Source: Nocardioides nematodiphilus
Lineage (GTDB): Bacteria; Actinomycetota; Actinomycetes; Propionibacteriales; Nocardioidaceae
NCBI RefSeq assembly: GCF_020216525.1
Contig: NZ_JAIWOY010000002.1
Coordinates: forward strand, 62,001 to 126,000
Direction: 5' to 3'
Length of the DNA stretch: 64,000 bases
Shown: piece after piece, positions 17,497 through 28,352 of the stretch
Position numbering within the stretch: position 1 is the stretch's first letter
Layout of the letters: each line of letters begins with the position of its first letter
Notes under the pieces: generated by a model
The model's input: only the letters and a program-made list of their open reading frames with translations
What the model was told of the DNA's origin: nothing
The model's database searches: none
Program-made: the position numbers and the translations under genes

Positions 17497-18453
17497 TCAG
17501 CGGGTGACGAGGGGGTCGATGGCGACGGCCACGAAGAGCAGCGAGAGGTACAGGTTGCTGCTGTGGAAGAGATGCATCGGCTGGATGATCGCGAGGTCCT
17601 CGGTGCCGCGGGCCCGGGTGTGCATGCGGTGGGCCTGGACGAGGAAGACGGCACCGAGCACGGCGGCGGCCGCGGGGTAGAACCAGCCCGTGGAGGCCAC
17701 CGGCCACAGCAGCAGCGAGACGGCCACCATCACCCACGAGTAGAGGACGATCTGGCGTCCGACCTCGCGGGCGGGCTTCACGACCGGCAGCATCGGGACG
17801 TCGACGTTCGCGTAGTCCTCGCGGTAGCGCAGCGCCAGCGCCCAGGTGTGCGGCGGCGTCCAGAAGAAGACGACCAGGAACAGGATGAACGGCGCCCACG
17901 AGAGCTCGTTGGTGACCGCGGTCCAGCCGATCATGGCCGGGAAGCAGCCCGCGATGCCGCCCCAGACGATGTTCTGAGTCGTCCGCCGCTTGAGCAGCAT
18001 CGTGTAGACGAACACGTAGAACGCGTTGGCGCCCAGCGACAGCGCCGCCGACAGCGGGTTCACCCAGGCCAGCAGGATGACCGTCGAGAGCGCCGCCAGG
18101 ACGACGCCGAAGACCAGCGCGGAGACCGGGGAGACGATGTGGCGCGGCAGCGCGCGGCGTCGTGTGCGACGCATCTGCTCGTCGATGTCACGGTCGTACA
18201 CACAGTTGAAGACCGACGCGGAGCCGGCCGATAGCGTGCCGCCGATGACGGTCGCGACCACGAGGCCGAGCCCCGGCACGCCGCGGGCGGCGAAGAACAT
18301 CACCGGCACGGTCGTCAGGAGCAGCAGCTCGATGACGCGGGGCTTGGTCAGGCCGACGTAGGCGGCCACCACGTCCTTGAACGTCGCGCGGCTCGAGTCG
18401 GCCTCCTGGATGTCCACACCCGGGGCGCTCTCACCGACGTACGTCACGGACAT
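17497..18453 (-). CDS. ctaB: Protoheme IX farnesyltransferase (heme O synthase)
   Basis: A 318-residue UbiA-family membrane prenyltransferase. The first Asp-rich prenyl-diphosphate site is N83-x3-D87-x3-D91 (NCVYDRDID), and the second region is [14 protein letters not shown]. It attaches a farnesyl group to protoheme to give heme O, the substrate of CtaA upstream. It is divergent from tkt, as in many actinobacteria. Confidence 0.93.
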   Translation of the reverse strand: MSVTYVGESAPGVDIQEADSSRATFKDVVAAYVGLTKPRVIELLLLTTVPVMFFAARGVPGLGLVVATVIGGTLSAGSASVFNCVYDRDIDEQMRRTRRRALPRHIVSPVSALVFGVVLAALSTVILLAWVNPLSAALSLGANAFYVFVYTMLLKRRTTQNIVWGGIAGCFPAMIGWTAVTNELSWAPFILFLVVFFWTPPHTWALALRYREDYANVDVPMLPVVKPAREVGRQIVLYSWVMVAVSLLLWPVASTGWFYPAAAAVLGAVFLVQAHRMHTRARGTEDLAIIQPMHLFHSSNLYLSLLFVAVAIDPLVTR

Positions 18454-18501
18454 CCCTACTCACTGGTAAATACGACTTCGCCATCATCGCCAGACAGCGG
18501 G

Positions 18502-18531
18502 TGTGAGTCTAACCCCGAGCATCGGTAGGCT
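18502..18531 (+). promoter_or_regulatory. Promoter of the pentose phosphate operon
   Basis: TGTGAG, 18 nt, TAGGCT (18526-18531) gives a start near 18538 and a short leader with AGAGAGGA ahead of the tkt GTG. The -35 is weak. No operator is evident in the divergent ctaB-tkt gap. Confidence 0.4.
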
Positions 18532-18563
18532 CGGAGTTGACGTACGTCTCAGAGAGGACCCCC

Positions 18564-20681
18564 GTGACTACAACTCCTGCCCTTGAGTGGACCGACCTTG
18601 ACAAGAAGGCCGTTGACACCGCTCGGGTCTTGGCGATGGACGCAGTTCAGAAGGTCGGTAACGGACACCCCGGTACCGCCATGAGCCTCGCGCCGGCCGC
18701 CTACCTTCTCTTCCAGAAGGTGATGAAGCACTCCCCCTCCGACCCGAGCTGGCTGGGACGTGACCGCTTCGTGCTCTCCTGCGGCCACTCGTCCATCACG
18801 CTGTACAACCAGCTCTTCCTCGGCGGCTTCGGCCTCGAGATCGAGGACATCGAGTCGCTCCGCACGTGGGGCAGCAAGACCCCGGGCCACCCGGAGTACG
18901 GCCACACCGCCGGCGTCGAGGTCACCACCGGCCCGCTCGGCCAGGGCGTCGCGAACGCGGTCGGCATGGCGATCGCCGCTCGCCGCGAGCGCGGCCTGCT
19001 CGACCCGAACGCGGCCGAGGGCGAGTCGCTCTTCGACCACAACATCTACGTCCTCGCCTCCGACGGCGACCTGCAGGAGGGCGTGAGCGGCGAGGCCTCC
19101 TCGATCGCCGGCACCCAGCAGCTCGGCAACCTCACCGTCATCTACGACGCCAACCGGATCTCGATCGAGGGTGACACGAACGTCGCGTTCAACGAGGACG
19201 TCGCGAAGCGGTACGAGGCGTACGGCTGGCACGTCCAGACCGTCGACTGGACCCACAACGGCGACCACACCGACGGCGCGAACTACCACGAGGACGTCCC
19301 GGCGCTCTATGCAGCCATCCAGGCGGCCGCCGCCGTCACCGACCAGCCCAGCATCATCGTCCTCAAGACGATCATCGCCTGGCCGGCCCCGAACGCGCAG
19401 AACACCGAGGCCTCGCACGGCTCGGCGCTCGGCGCCGACGAGATCGTCGCCACCAAGAAGCTGATGGGCTTCGACCCCGAGCAGCACTTCGAGGTCCCGG
19501 CCGACGTCTTCGAGCACACCCGCGGCCTGATCGCGCGCGGCAAGGAGCTCGAGGCCGCCTGGAACGAGCGGTACGCCACCTGGGCCGCCGCCAACCCGGA
19601 GCAGGTCGCCATCCTCGAGCGGATGAAGTCGCGGTCCCTGCCCGAGGGCCTCGAGGCCGCCCTGCCCACCTTCCCGGCCGACGCCAAGGGTGTCGCCACC
19701 CGCGCCGCCTCCGGCAAGGTGATCAACGCGATCGCCGACGTGATGCCCGAGCTGTGGGGCGGCTCGGCCGACCTCGCCGGCTCGAACAACACCACCATCG
19801 CCAACGCCTCCTCGGCGATCCCGGCGAGCCGCTCGACCCACGACTGGACCGGCGACCCGTACCAGGGCCGCGTGCTGCACTTCGGCATCCGCGAGCATGC
19901 GATGGGCGCGATCATGAACGGCATCGCCGTCCACGGCGGCACCCGCGTCTTCGGCGGCACCTTCCTCCAGTTCTCCGACTACATGCGTGGCGCGGTCCGC
20001 GTCGGTGCGCTCATGGGCGCGCCGGTCATCCACGTGTGGACGCACGACTCGGTCGGCCTCGGCGAGGACGGCCCGACGCACCAGCCGATCGAGCACCTGT
20101 GGGCGCTGCGCGCCATCCCGGGTCTCGACGTGGTCCGCCCGGCCGACGCCAACGAGACCGCCGCCGCGTGGCTCCAGGCGCTCAAGCACACCGACCGCCC
20201 GACCGCGCTCATCCTGAGCCGCCAGAACCTCCCCACGGTCCCCCGCGGCGAGGACGGCTTCTCGACGACCGAGAACGTGGGCAAGGGTGGCTACGTCCTC
20301 ATCGACGCCGAGGGCGGCCAGCCCGACGTCATCCTGATCGGCACCGGCTCCGAGGTGCAGCTGGCGGTCGCCGCCCGCGAGCAGCTCAAGGCCGAGGGCA
20401 TCAACGCCCGCGTCGTCTCGATGCCGTCCGTCGAGTGGTTCGAGCAGCAGACGCAGGCCTACCGGGACCAGGTGCTGCTCCCAGGCGTCAAGGCCCGCGT
20501 CAGCGTCGAGGCCGGCATCAAGCAGGGTTGGCGCGAGTACGTCGGCGACGCCGGCCGCTCGATCTCCATCGAGCACTGGGGTGCCAGCGCCGACGGCGCC
20601 CGGATCTTCCAGGAGTTCGGCATCACCGCCGAGGCCGTCGTCCAGGCCGCCAAGGACAGCATGCAGGCGACCCGACGCTGA
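18564..20681 (+). CDS. tkt: Transketolase
   Basis: A 705-residue thiamine diphosphate enzyme that moves two-carbon units in the non-oxidative pentose phosphate pathway. Landmarks are [11 protein letters not shown] at 34-44, SDGDLQEGV at 166-174 (ThDP/Mg site) and the C-terminal [13 protein letters not shown] region. I chose GTG 18564 because AGAGAGGA precedes it by 5 nt; an in-frame TTG at 18537 has no ribosome-binding site. It is the first gene of the tkt-tal-pgi-zwf-opcA-pgl operon. Confidence 0.96.
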   Translation: MTTTPALEWTDLDKKAVDTARVLAMDAVQKVGNGHPGTAMSLAPAAYLLFQKVMKHSPSDPSWLGRDRFVLSCGHSSITLYNQLFLGGFGLEIEDIESLRTWGSKTPGHPEYGHTAGVEVTTGPLGQGVANAVGMAIAARRERGLLDPNAAEGESLFDHNIYVLASDGDLQEGVSGEASSIAGTQQLGNLTVIYDANRISIEGDTNVAFNEDVAKRYEAYGWHVQTVDWTHNGDHTDGANYHEDVPALYAAIQAAAAVTDQPSIIVLKTIIAWPAPNAQNTEASHGSALGADEIVATKKLMGFDPEQHFEVPADVFEHTRGLIARGKELEAAWNERYATWAAANPEQVAILERMKSRSLPEGLEAALPTFPADAKGVATRAASGKVINAIADVMPELWGGSADLAGSNNTTIANASSAIPASRSTHDWTGDPYQGRVLHFGIREHAMGAIMNGIAVHGGTRVFGGTFLQFSDYMRGAVRVGALMGAPVIHVWTHDSVGLGEDGPTHQPIEHLWALRAIPGLDVVRPADANETAAAWLQALKHTDRPTALILSRQNLPTVPRGEDGFSTTENVGKGGYVLIDAEGGQPDVILIGTGSEVQLAVAAREQLKAEGINARVVSMPSVEWFEQQTQAYRDQVLLPGVKARVSVEAGIKQGWREYVGDAGRSISIEHWGASADGARIFQEFGITAEAVVQAAKDSMQATRR

Positions 20682-20741
20682 TCGTTCCGGCCGGTGGCGG
20701 GTACTGGTGACCCGCCACCGGTCGAACCTCCAGCACCGCGT

Positions 20742-20747
20742 TAGACT
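20742..20747 (+). promoter_or_regulatory. Possible secondary promoter before tal
   Basis: TAGACT in the 107-bp tkt-tal gap could act as a -10 for extra transcription of tal onward; transcription would begin near 20754, leaving a 35-nt leader with ACGAGGAG before the ATG. Weak evidence. Confidence 0.35.
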
Positions 20748-20788
20748 TGGAATTGGATCGATCAAATTACCGAACGAGGAGTTCCTGA

Positions 20789-21907
20789 ATGAGTGACCGT
20801 CTCAAGGCGCTGGCCGACGCCGGCGTCTCCATCTGGCTCGACGACCTGTCGCGCGAGCGCATCGAGACCGGAAACCTGGCCGATCTGGTCAAGGACTCCT
20901 CGGTCGTGGGCGTCACCACCAACCCCACCATCTTCCAGGGCGCGCTCAGCAAGGGTGAGCGCTACGACGCCCAGCTGCGCGAGCTCGTCGCCAGCGGCGC
21001 CGACGTCGACAAGGTGATCTTCGAGCTCACCACCGAGGACGTCCGCAACGCGTGCGACATCCTCGCCCCCGTCGCCGCGGCGACCAAGGACGACGGCCGG
21101 GTCTCCATCGAGGTCGAGCCGACGCTGGCCAACGAGACCCAGGGGACGATCGACAGCGCCAAGGCGCTGTGGGCCGCCGTCGACCGCGGCAACGCCCTGA
21201 TCAAGATCCCGGCGAGCCTCGAGGGCCTCCCGGCCATCACCGCCGTCACCGCCGAGGGCATCAGCGTCAACGTGACCCTGATCTTCTCCGAGGAGCGCTA
21301 CCGCGCCGTCATGGACGCGTACCTCGCCGGTCTCGAGCAGGCCAAGGCCAACGGCCACGACCTGTCGACGATCCGCTCGGTCGCCTCCTTCTTCGTCAGC
21401 CGCGTCGACTCCGAGATCGACGCGCGCCTCGAGAAGATCGGCACCGACGAGGCCCTCGCCCTGCGCGGCAAGGCCGCCGTCGCGAACGCCCGCCTCGCGT
21501 ACGCCGCCTTCCAGGAGGTGCACGCCGGTGAGCGCTGGGCCGCTCTGGCCGCTGCCGGCGCCAACGCGCAGCGTCCGCTGTGGGCCTCCACCGGCGTGAA
21601 GAACCCGGCGTACTCCGACACCATGTACATCACGGACCTGGTCGTCGCCGACACCGTCAACACCATGCCGGAGAAGACCATGCAGGCCTTCGCCGACCAC
21701 GGTGAGCTCGTCGCCGAGAACAACGGCGACGCCGTCACCGGCAAGGCTGCCGAGGCCAAGGCGGTCTTCGAGCAGCTGAGCGCCGTCGGCATCGACCTCG
21801 ACGACGTCTTCGTCGTCCTCGAGACCGAGGGCGTCGACAAGTTCAAGGCCTCCTGGACCGATCTCCTGGAGACCGTCAAGGGCCAGATGGCGAAGGCCGG
21901 GGCCTGA
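20789..21907 (+). CDS. tal: Transaldolase
   Basis: A 372-residue TIM-barrel aldolase of the longer actinobacterial TalB subfamily. The Schiff-base lysine is K139 in NALIKIPAS, and [12 protein letters not shown] at 42-53 is the conserved N-terminal signature. It moves a dihydroxyacetone unit from sedoheptulose 7-phosphate to glyceraldehyde 3-phosphate. AACGAGGAG provides the ribosome-binding site and the pgi start follows after 4 nt. Confidence 0.95.
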   Translation: MSDRLKALADAGVSIWLDDLSRERIETGNLADLVKDSSVVGVTTNPTIFQGALSKGERYDAQLRELVASGADVDKVIFELTTEDVRNACDILAPVAAATKDDGRVSIEVEPTLANETQGTIDSAKALWAAVDRGNALIKIPASLEGLPAITAVTAEGISVNVTLIFSEERYRAVMDAYLAGLEQAKANGHDLSTIRSVASFFVSRVDSEIDARLEKIGTDEALALRGKAAVANARLAYAAFQEVHAGERWAALAAAGANAQRPLWASTGVKNPAYSDTMYITDLVVADTVNTMPEKTMQAFADHGELVAENNGDAVTGKAAEAKAVFEQLSAVGIDLDDVFVVLETEGVDKFKASWTDLLETVKGQMAKAGA

Positions 21908-21911
21908 TCTC

Positions 21912-23582
21912 GTGAGCGCGCCCGTCGACGCCACGGCCACCCAGTCCTGGAAGCAGCTCACCGCCCTCGCTGAGGGCTTCACCCCCGACCTGCGCGCCTG
22001 GTTCGCCCAGGACCCGGGGCGGGTGGACCGCTTCACGCATACCGCCGCCGACCTCCGCGTCGACCTGTCCAAGGGATTGGTCGACGAGGGGGTCCTGGCG
22101 GCCCTGCTGGACCTGGCCGAGGCCGTCGGCGTGGCGCGCCGCCGCGACGCGATGCTCTCCGGTGAGCACATCAACGTCACCGAGGACCGCGCCGTGCTCC
22201 ACACCGCGCTCCGGCTTCCCGCCGGCGCTCGGCTGAGCGTCGACGGCCAGGACGCGGTGGCCGACGTCCACGAGGTCCTCGGTCGCATCTACGACTTCGC
22301 CGAGCGGGTCCGCTCGGGCGCATGGACCGGCACCACGGGCAAGCGCATCCGTACGGTCGTCAACATCGGCATCGGCGGCTCCGACCTCGGCCCGGTGATG
22401 GCGTACGAGGCGCTCGCGCCCTTCCGTCACCCCGAGATCGAGTGCCGCTTCATCTCCAACATCGACCCCACCGACGCGGCGCTCACGCTGCAGGGCCTCG
22501 ACCCGGAGACCACTCTCTTCATCGTCGCCAGCAAGACCTTCGGCACCCTCGAGACGCTGACCAACGCACGACTGTGCCGGGCCTGGCTCCTCGAGCAGCT
22601 CGGCGACGCCGTCGACCAGAAGGACGCGGTCGCCAAGCACTTCGTAGCCGTGTCCACCAACCTGGAGAAGGTGGCGGCCTTCGGCATCGACCCGTCCAAC
22701 GCCTTCGGGTTCTGGGACTGGGTCGGCGGTCGATACTCGGTCGACTCCGCGATCGGCACCGCGCTCGCGATCGCGATCGGCCCCGAGGGCTTCGCCGACT
22801 TCCTGGCCGGCTTCCACGCGATGGACGAGCACTTCCGGACGGCTCCCCCGGCCGAGAACGTGCCGCTCCTGATGGGCCTGCTCAACGTCTGGTACGTCAA
22901 CTTCCTCGACGCCCACACCCACGCCGTGCTGCCGTACTCCCAGCTCCTGCACCGCTTCCCGGCCTACCTGCAGCAGCTGACCATGGAGTCCAACGGCAAG
23001 GGCGTGCGGTGGGACGGCACGCCGGTCACCACGGGCACCGGCGAGATCTTCTGGGGCGAGCCCGGCACCAACGGCCAGCACGCCTTCTACCAGCTGATCC
23101 ACCAGGGCACCCGGCTGATCCCGGCCGACTTCATCGCGTTCGCCAACCCGGCCTATGCGCTGAAGGACGACGCCGCCGGCGCCGATGTCGACGTGCACGA
23201 GCTCTTCCTCGCCAACTTCTTCGCCCAGACCAAGGCGCTCGCGTTCGGCAAGACGGCCGACGAGGTCCGCGCCGAGGCTCCGGACCAGAGCGACGCGATC
23301 GTCGCCGCGCGCACCTTCACCGGCAACCGCCCGACGACCTCGATCATGGCGCCCGCGCTGACCCCGAGCGTGCTCGGCCAGCTGATCGCGCTGTACGAGC
23401 ACATCACCTTCGTCCAGGGCGTCGTCTGGGGCATCGACAGCTTCGACCAGTGGGGTGTCGAGCTCGGCAAGCAGCTCGCGCTCCAGGTGAGTCCTGCCGT
23501 CGGCGGCGACGCCGAGGCCATCGCCGGGCAGGATCCGTCCACCCGAGCGTTGATCGAGTACTACCGGGCGCACCGGAAGTGA
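21912..23582 (+). CDS. pgi: Glucose-6-phosphate isomerase
   Basis: A 556-residue SIS-fold isomerase. Signature segments are [19 protein letters not shown], the [10 protein letters not shown] region and [17 protein letters not shown] with the catalytic Glu/His. It interconverts glucose 6-phosphate and fructose 6-phosphate, linking glycolysis with zwf directly downstream. The GTG at 21912 is 4 nt past the tal stop. Confidence 0.95.
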   Translation: MSAPVDATATQSWKQLTALAEGFTPDLRAWFAQDPGRVDRFTHTAADLRVDLSKGLVDEGVLAALLDLAEAVGVARRRDAMLSGEHINVTEDRAVLHTALRLPAGARLSVDGQDAVADVHEVLGRIYDFAERVRSGAWTGTTGKRIRTVVNIGIGGSDLGPVMAYEALAPFRHPEIECRFISNIDPTDAALTLQGLDPETTLFIVASKTFGTLETLTNARLCRAWLLEQLGDAVDQKDAVAKHFVAVSTNLEKVAAFGIDPSNAFGFWDWVGGRYSVDSAIGTALAIAIGPEGFADFLAGFHAMDEHFRTAPPAENVPLLMGLLNVWYVNFLDAHTHAVLPYSQLLHRFPAYLQQLTMESNGKGVRWDGTPVTTGTGEIFWGEPGTNGQHAFYQLIHQGTRLIPADFIAFANPAYALKDDAAGADVDVHELFLANFFAQTKALAFGKTADEVRAEAPDQSDAIVAARTFTGNRPTTSIMAPALTPSVLGQLIALYEHITFVQGVVWGIDSFDQWGVELGKQLALQVSPAVGGDAEAIAGQDPSTRALIEYYRAHRK

Positions 23583-23589
23583 CACCGCG

Positions 23590-25161
23590 GTGAGCTCAGG
23601 AGCCGCGCGGTCCGACACCGGGCGCAACCCCCAGCGAAACCCGTTGCGCGATCCTCTGGACCGCCGGCTCCCGCGTATCGCCCCGCCCTGCGGTCTCGTC
23701 CTCTTCGGCGTCACCGGCGACCTCTCGCGCAAAAAGGTCATGCCGGCGATCTACGACCTGGCCAACCGCGGCCTGCTCCCGCCCGGCTTCTCGCTGACCG
23801 GCTTCGCCCGTCGGGACTGGGCCGACCAGGACTTCGCGCAGGTGGTGCACGACTCCGTCGAGGAGCACGCCCGTACGCCCTTCCGCGAGGAGGTGTGGGA
23901 CCAGCTCGCCGAGGGCTTCCGCTTCGTCTCCGGCGACTTCTCCGACGACGCCGCCTTCGAGCGGCTCCGTGCCACCATCGAGGAGCTCGACGAGACCCGC
24001 GGCACCGGCGGCAACCACGCCTTCTACCTCGCGATCCCGCCCGGTGCCTTCGGCGACGTCGTCGGGCAGCTCCGCGAGCACGGGCTGACCGAGTCCGGGG
24101 CCGGCGCGTGGCGCCGGGTGGTCGTGGAGAAGCCGTTCGGTCACGACCTGGCCTCGGCCCGCAAGCTCAACACCACCCTCGACGAGGTCTTTTCCGACGG
24201 CTCGATCTTCCGGATCGACCACTACCTCGGCAAGGAGACGGTGCAGAACATCCTGGCCCTGCGCTTCGCCAACACGATGTTCGAGCCCATCTGGAACGCC
24301 AACTACGTCGACCACGTCCAGATCACGATGGCCGAGGACGTCGGCATCGGCGGGCGCGCCGGCTACTACGACGGCATCGGCGCGGCGCGTGACGTCATCC
24401 AGAACCATCTGCTCCAGCTGATGTCGCTGGTCGCGATGGAGGAGCCCACCTCCTTCGAGGCCGCCGCCCTGCGGATCGAGAAGCAGAAGCTGCTCTCCTC
24501 CATCCGGCTCCCGGACGACCTGGCCGCCACCACCGCCCGCGGACAGTACGCCGCCGGCTGGGCAGGGGGCGAGAAGGTGACCGGCTTCCTGCAGGAGGAC
24601 GGCATCGCGCCGAAGTCGGCGACCGAGACCTTCGCCGCGATCACCCTCGATGTCGACAACCGGCGGTGGGCGGGCGTCCCGTTCTACCTCCGCACGGGCA
24701 AGCGACTCGGCCGCCGCGTCACCGAGGTCGCGATCGTCTTCAAACGCCCGCCGCACCACTTCTTCAACCCGGACGCCACCGAGGAGCTCACCCAGAACGT
24801 CCTGGTCATCCGGGTCCAGCCCGATGAGGGCATGACAGTCCGCTTCGGCTCCAAGGTGCCGGGCACGACGATGGAGATCCGCGACGTGACGATGGACTTC
24901 GCCTACGGCAGCACGTTCACCGAGGCCTCCCCCGAGGCGTACGAGCGGCTCATCCTCGACGTCCTGCTCGGCGACCCGCCGCTCTTCCCGCGCCACGAGG
25001 AGGTCGAGCTGTCCTGGAGGATCCTCGATCCGATCCTCGACTTCTGGGCCGCCCAGGATCAGAAGGGGAAGCGCCCCGAGGCCTACGACTCCGGCAGCTG
25101 GGGCCCGGCCTCGGCCGACGCGATGCTCGCCCGTGACGGCCGGGTCTGGAGGCGGCCATGA
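23590..25161 (+). CDS. zwf: Glucose-6-phosphate 1-dehydrogenase
   Basis: A 523-residue enzyme of the oxidative pentose phosphate pathway. The NADP-binding GVTGDLS is at 40-46 and the substrate-site RIDHYLGKE is at 208-216. The roughly 30-residue N-terminal extension is normal for actinobacterial Zwf2. It begins at GTG 23590, 7 nt after pgi, and overlaps opcA by 4 nt. Confidence 0.95.
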   Translation: MSSGAARSDTGRNPQRNPLRDPLDRRLPRIAPPCGLVLFGVTGDLSRKKVMPAIYDLANRGLLPPGFSLTGFARRDWADQDFAQVVHDSVEEHARTPFREEVWDQLAEGFRFVSGDFSDDAAFERLRATIEELDETRGTGGNHAFYLAIPPGAFGDVVGQLREHGLTESGAGAWRRVVVEKPFGHDLASARKLNTTLDEVFSDGSIFRIDHYLGKETVQNILALRFANTMFEPIWNANYVDHVQITMAEDVGIGGRAGYYDGIGAARDVIQNHLLQLMSLVAMEEPTSFEAAALRIEKQKLLSSIRLPDDLAATTARGQYAAGWAGGEKVTGFLQEDGIAPKSATETFAAITLDVDNRRWAGVPFYLRTGKRLGRRVTEVAIVFKRPPHHFFNPDATEELTQNVLVIRVQPDEGMTVRFGSKVPGTTMEIRDVTMDFAYGSTFTEASPEAYERLILDVLLGDPPLFPRHEEVELSWRILDPILDFWAAQDQKGKRPEAYDSGSWGPASADAMLARDGRVWRRP

Positions 25162-26102
25162 CCCGCACGCTGACCGACACCACCAGCGCCGCGATCGCGG
25201 CCGAGTTCGTCCGGGCCCGCACCCACGCCGGCAGCCCGGCGATGGGCATGGTGATGACCCTCATCATCGTCGTCGACGAGGACTGCTCCGCCGACGCCCT
25301 CGTGGCCGCCCGCGCCGCCTCCCATGAGCATCCCGCTCGCGTCCTCGCGGTCGTGTCCGGCTCGGCCCGGGGCGCCGCCGCCGTGGACGCCGAGGTCACC
25401 GTGGGGACCGGCTGGAGCGGCGAGATGGCCCTCATCCGGCTCTCCGGCGAGGTCGTACGCCATCCCGAGTCGGTCGTGCTGCCGCTGCTGCTGCCCGACT
25501 CCCCCGTCGTCGCCTGGTGGCCGGGCGCCGCACCGGTCGATCCGTCCACCGACCCGCTGGGTCGACTCGCGACCCGACGCATCACCGACGCCCACGCCGT
25601 CGAGACGAGCCGTGCCAAGGCGCTGCACGTCCAGTGCGCCTCCTACGCCCCGGGGAACACCGATCTGGCCTGGACCCGCCTCACGCCGTGGCGGGCGCTG
25701 CTCGCCGCAGCCCTGGACCAGCAGCCGTTCAAGGTCACCGCGGGCGCGGTCAGCGCCGAGCGACTCAGCCCGGGCGCCGACCTGATGGTCGCCTGGCTCG
25801 CCAGCAGGCTCAAGGTCGACATCAAGCGCCGCTCCTCCGACGGCCCCGGCATCACCGAGGTGGTACTGGAGACCGCGAAGGGACCGATCCGGATCACCCG
25901 CGACGACGGCCGGCACGCGGTCCTCAGCACCCCGGGCAACCCCGATCGCCCGATCGCCCTCGCGCGCCGAGACGTGCCGGAGCTGCTCGCCGAGGAGCTG
26001 CGCCGCCTCGACGAGGACGACATCTACGCCCAGACCGCCCGATTCCTCACCCGCCGCATCGCCAGCCGCGGCGGCACGACCAGAAAGGCCACCAAGAAGT
26101 GA
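25158..26102 (+). CDS. opcA: Glucose-6-phosphate dehydrogenase assembly/activator protein OpcA
   Basis: A 314-residue OpcA homologue. In cyanobacteria and actinobacteria this protein binds Zwf and is needed for its activity and redox control. Conserved blocks include LPLLLPDSPVVAWWPGAAP, the SYAPGNTDLAWTRLTPWRALLAAALD segment and LARRDVPELLAEELRRLDED. It overlaps both zwf and pgl by 4 nt. Confidence 0.93.
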   Translation: MTRTLTDTTSAAIAAEFVRARTHAGSPAMGMVMTLIIVVDEDCSADALVAARAASHEHPARVLAVVSGSARGAAAVDAEVTVGTGWSGEMALIRLSGEVVRHPESVVLPLLLPDSPVVAWWPGAAPVDPSTDPLGRLATRRITDAHAVETSRAKALHVQCASYAPGNTDLAWTRLTPWRALLAAALDQQPFKVTAGAVSAERLSPGADLMVAWLASRLKVDIKRRSSDGPGITEVVLETAKGPIRITRDDGRHAVLSTPGNPDRPIALARRDVPELLAEELRRLDEDDIYAQTARFLTRRIASRGGTTRKATKK

Positions 26103-26833
26103 CCACCCCCAACGCCGAGGCCCGCGTCGAGGTTCACGAGGACGCCGCCACCCTGGCGACCGCAGTCGCCGGTGAGCTGCTCGACCGGATCGCCGACGCC
26201 CAGGCCTCCGGCGCGATCCCCAACATCTGCCTGACCGGCGGCACCATCGCCGAGGCGATCCACCGCGAGGTCGCCCGGCTCGCCGACGACTCCGGCGTCG
26301 ACTGGGGCGCCGTGGAGATCTGGTTCGGCGACGAGCGCTTCGTGGCCCCCGACTCCCCCGACCGCAACGCCGGTCAGGCCAAGGCCGCCTTCCTCGACGA
26401 GGTCGGCGTCCCCGCCCACCGCATCCACCAGATGCCGTCGACCGCCGAGGTCGCGGACGTCGAGGTCGGCGCGGACGCGTACGCCCAGGAGCTGCTCGCC
26501 ATGGGCGGCCACTTCGACGTGGTGATGCTCGGCGTCGGCCCCGACGGCCACATCGCCTCGCTCTTCCCGGGCTTCCCCCAGCTCGACACCACCAACGCCC
26601 TGGCCGTCGGCGTCACCGGCTCCCCGAAGCCGCCGCCGGAGCGGATCAGCCTCACCTACCAGGCCATCCGCGACTCCTCGGCCGTGTGGTTCCTGGTCAG
26701 CGGCGACGGCAAGGCCGACGCGGTCGCCGGCGCGCTCGGGGGCGCGGACCTGCACGAGATCCCGGCCGTCGGCGCGTACGGCCACGCCGAGACCATCTGG
26801 TTCCTCGACCGGGCCGCCGCCTCCAAGCTGTAG
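26099..26833 (+). CDS. pgl: 6-phosphogluconolactonase
   Basis: A 244-residue NagB-fold lactonase of the DevB type, with the conserved WFGDERFVAPDSPDRN and MLGVGPDGHIASLFPG motifs. It hydrolyses the Zwf product to 6-phosphogluconate. The GTG at 26099 overlaps the opcA stop. It is the last gene of the operon and is followed by a strong hairpin. Confidence 0.93.
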   Translation: MTTPNAEARVEVHEDAATLATAVAGELLDRIADAQASGAIPNICLTGGTIAEAIHREVARLADDSGVDWGAVEIWFGDERFVAPDSPDRNAGQAKAAFLDEVGVPAHRIHQMPSTAEVADVEVGADAYAQELLAMGGHFDVVMLGVGPDGHIASLFPGFPQLDTTNALAVGVTGSPKPPPERISLTYQAIRDSSAVWFLVSGDGKADAVAGALGGADLHEIPAVGAYGHAETIWFLDRAAASKL

Positions 26834-26849
26834 GCGACCCCGCAACGTG

Positions 26850-26887
26850 GAAGAGCCCCACTCCGCCGAGGCGGAGTGGGGCTCTTC
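26850..26887. terminator. Bidirectional terminator between pgl and rbpA
   Basis: A near-perfect stem of 17-18 bp (GAAGAGCCCCACTCCGCC and its complement) with a minimal loop lies between the convergent pgl and rbpA genes. There is no long U-tract, as is common for actinobacterial terminators. Confidence 0.8.
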
Positions 26888-26902
26888 GCTGTGTGTCTGA
26901 GA

Positions 26903-27262
26903 TCAGAAGATGATCTCGCCCGACTTGCGGCGCGAGCGCAACAGGTTGATGGCGTCGTCGAGGATGTCCTCGGCCTCCTTGTCGGAGCGCCGCTCCTTCA
27001 CGTACGCCAGGTGCGTCTTGTACGGCTCGATCTTCGGAGCCGCCGGGGCGTTCTCCGCATCGAGGCCGCCCGGGAGACCGCACTTGGGGCAGTCCCAGGC
27101 CTCCGGCGGAGTCGCCTCCACCGCAAACGTGATCACCGTGCGGTGCTCACGCGCGCAGAAGTATGTGACCGCCCGTCGCGGAGCCGCGTCGCCGCGCTCC
27201 GCCTCGCCCATCGGGCCAGCGCCGACCCGGCTACCCCGGATCGCGTTCGCTCCACCAGCCAT
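26903..27262 (-). CDS. rbpA: RNA polymerase-binding protein RbpA
   Basis: A 119-residue actinobacterial RbpA. The core domain holds WDCPKCGLPG, followed by the basic linker KTHLAYVKERRS and the sigma-interacting helix EAEDILDDAINLLRSRRKSGE. RbpA stabilises the open complex of housekeeping sigma holoenzymes and is restricted to actinobacteria, which supports the taxonomic call. Confidence 0.95.
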   Translation of the reverse strand: MAGGANAIRGSRVGAGPMGEAERGDAAPRRAVTYFCAREHRTVITFAVEATPPEAWDCPKCGLPGGLDAENAPAAPKIEPYKTHLAYVKERRSDKEAEDILDDAINLLRSRRKSGEIIF

Positions 27263-27293
27263 GTATCTCGTCCTTCTTTGGTAAGTACGCCGC

Positions 27294-27527
27294 TCAGTAG
27301 GCGAGCAGCAGCCCGAGTGCGATCACGCACGCGAACCAGATGACGCCGATGCCGACGGTCAGCCGGTCAAGGTTGCGCTCTGCGACCGACGAGCCGCCGA
27401 GCGAGCTCGAGACGCCGCCACCGAACATGTCCGAGAGACCACCGCCTCGACCCTTGTGCAGCAGCACCAGCAGGATCATCAGGGCGCTCGTGATCACCAG
27501 GATGATGGTGAAGAGAAGTTCCAGCAC
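27294..27527 (-). CDS. secG: Preprotein translocase subunit SecG
   Basis: A 77-residue protein with two membrane helices (residues 3-22 and 56-76) joined by a Gly/Ser-rich loop containing GRGGGLSDMFGGG. It is the accessory SecYEG subunit. Its position after tpiA in the gap-pgk-tpiA-secG order is the classical one. Confidence 0.93.
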   Translation of the reverse strand: MLELLFTIILVITSALMILLVLLHKGRGGGLSDMFGGGVSSSLGGSSVAERNLDRLTVGIGVIWFACVIALGLLLAY

Positions 27528-27557
27528 GATCGGGAATCCTACGTCACGCCCGGGCGA

Positions 27558-28349
27558 TCACAGCGCCGGGAGGTCATAGAAACGGCAGATACCCGAAAAC
27601 TCGTCGATGACGAGACTCGCGCCGCCCACCAGGGCCCCGTCCACATCGGGCTTGGCCATGATGCCGACGATGTTGTTCGCCTTCACCGAGCCGCCGTAGA
27701 GGACCCGGACGGACGCGGCCGCCTCGGCCCCGTGGAGCTTCGCCACGGTCTCCCGCAGGGACGCGCAGACCTCCTGCGCGTCCTCGGGCGTGGCCACCTC
27801 GCCGGTGCCGATCGCCCAGACGGGCTCGTACGCCAGCACGAGGCCGGCGACCTGCTCGGCGGTGAGACCGGTGAGCGATCCCGCGACCTGCTCGGTGCAG
27901 AAGGGCACGTGCGCGCCCTCCTGGCGGACCGCGAGGCCCTCGCCGACGCAGACGATCGGCGTGATGCCGGCGGCCAGCGCCGCGGCGGCCTTCTGCGCGA
28001 CCAGGGCGTCGGTCTCGCCGTGGTACTGGCGCCGCTCGGAATGGCCGACGACGACGTACGAGCAGCCGAGCTTGGCCAGCATCGCGGCCGAGATCTCGCC
28101 GGTGTACGCACCCGACTCATGGACGGAGACGTCCTGGGCGCCGTACCGGATCGACAGCTTGTCGCCGTCGACCAGGGTCTGCACCGACCGGATGTCGGTG
28201 AAGGGCGGAACCACCACGACCTCGGCCTTGCCGTAGTCGTGGCGCTTGTCCGACAGCGTCCAGGCGAGCTTCTGGACCAGAACCACCGCTTCCTGGTGGT
28301 TGAGGTTCATCTTCCAGTTGCCCGCCATGAGCGGGGTGCGCTTAGCCAA
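27558..28349 (-). CDS. tpiA: Triosephosphate isomerase
   Basis: A 263-residue TIM barrel with catalytic K13 (GNWKMN), H103 (VVGHSERR) and E175 ([11 protein letters not shown]). It starts 3 nt after the pgk stop within the glycolytic operon. Confidence 0.96.
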   Translation of the reverse strand: MAKRTPLMAGNWKMNLNHQEAVVLVQKLAWTLSDKRHDYGKAEVVVVPPFTDIRSVQTLVDGDKLSIRYGAQDVSVHESGAYTGEISAAMLAKLGCSYVVVGHSERRQYHGETDALVAQKAAAALAAGITPIVCVGEGLAVRQEGAHVPFCTEQVAGSLTGLTAEQVAGLVLAYEPVWAIGTGEVATPEDAQEVCASLRETVAKLHGAEAAASVRVLYGGSVKANNIVGIMAKPDVDGALVGGASLVIDEFSGICRFYDLPAL

Positions 28350-28352
28350 CTT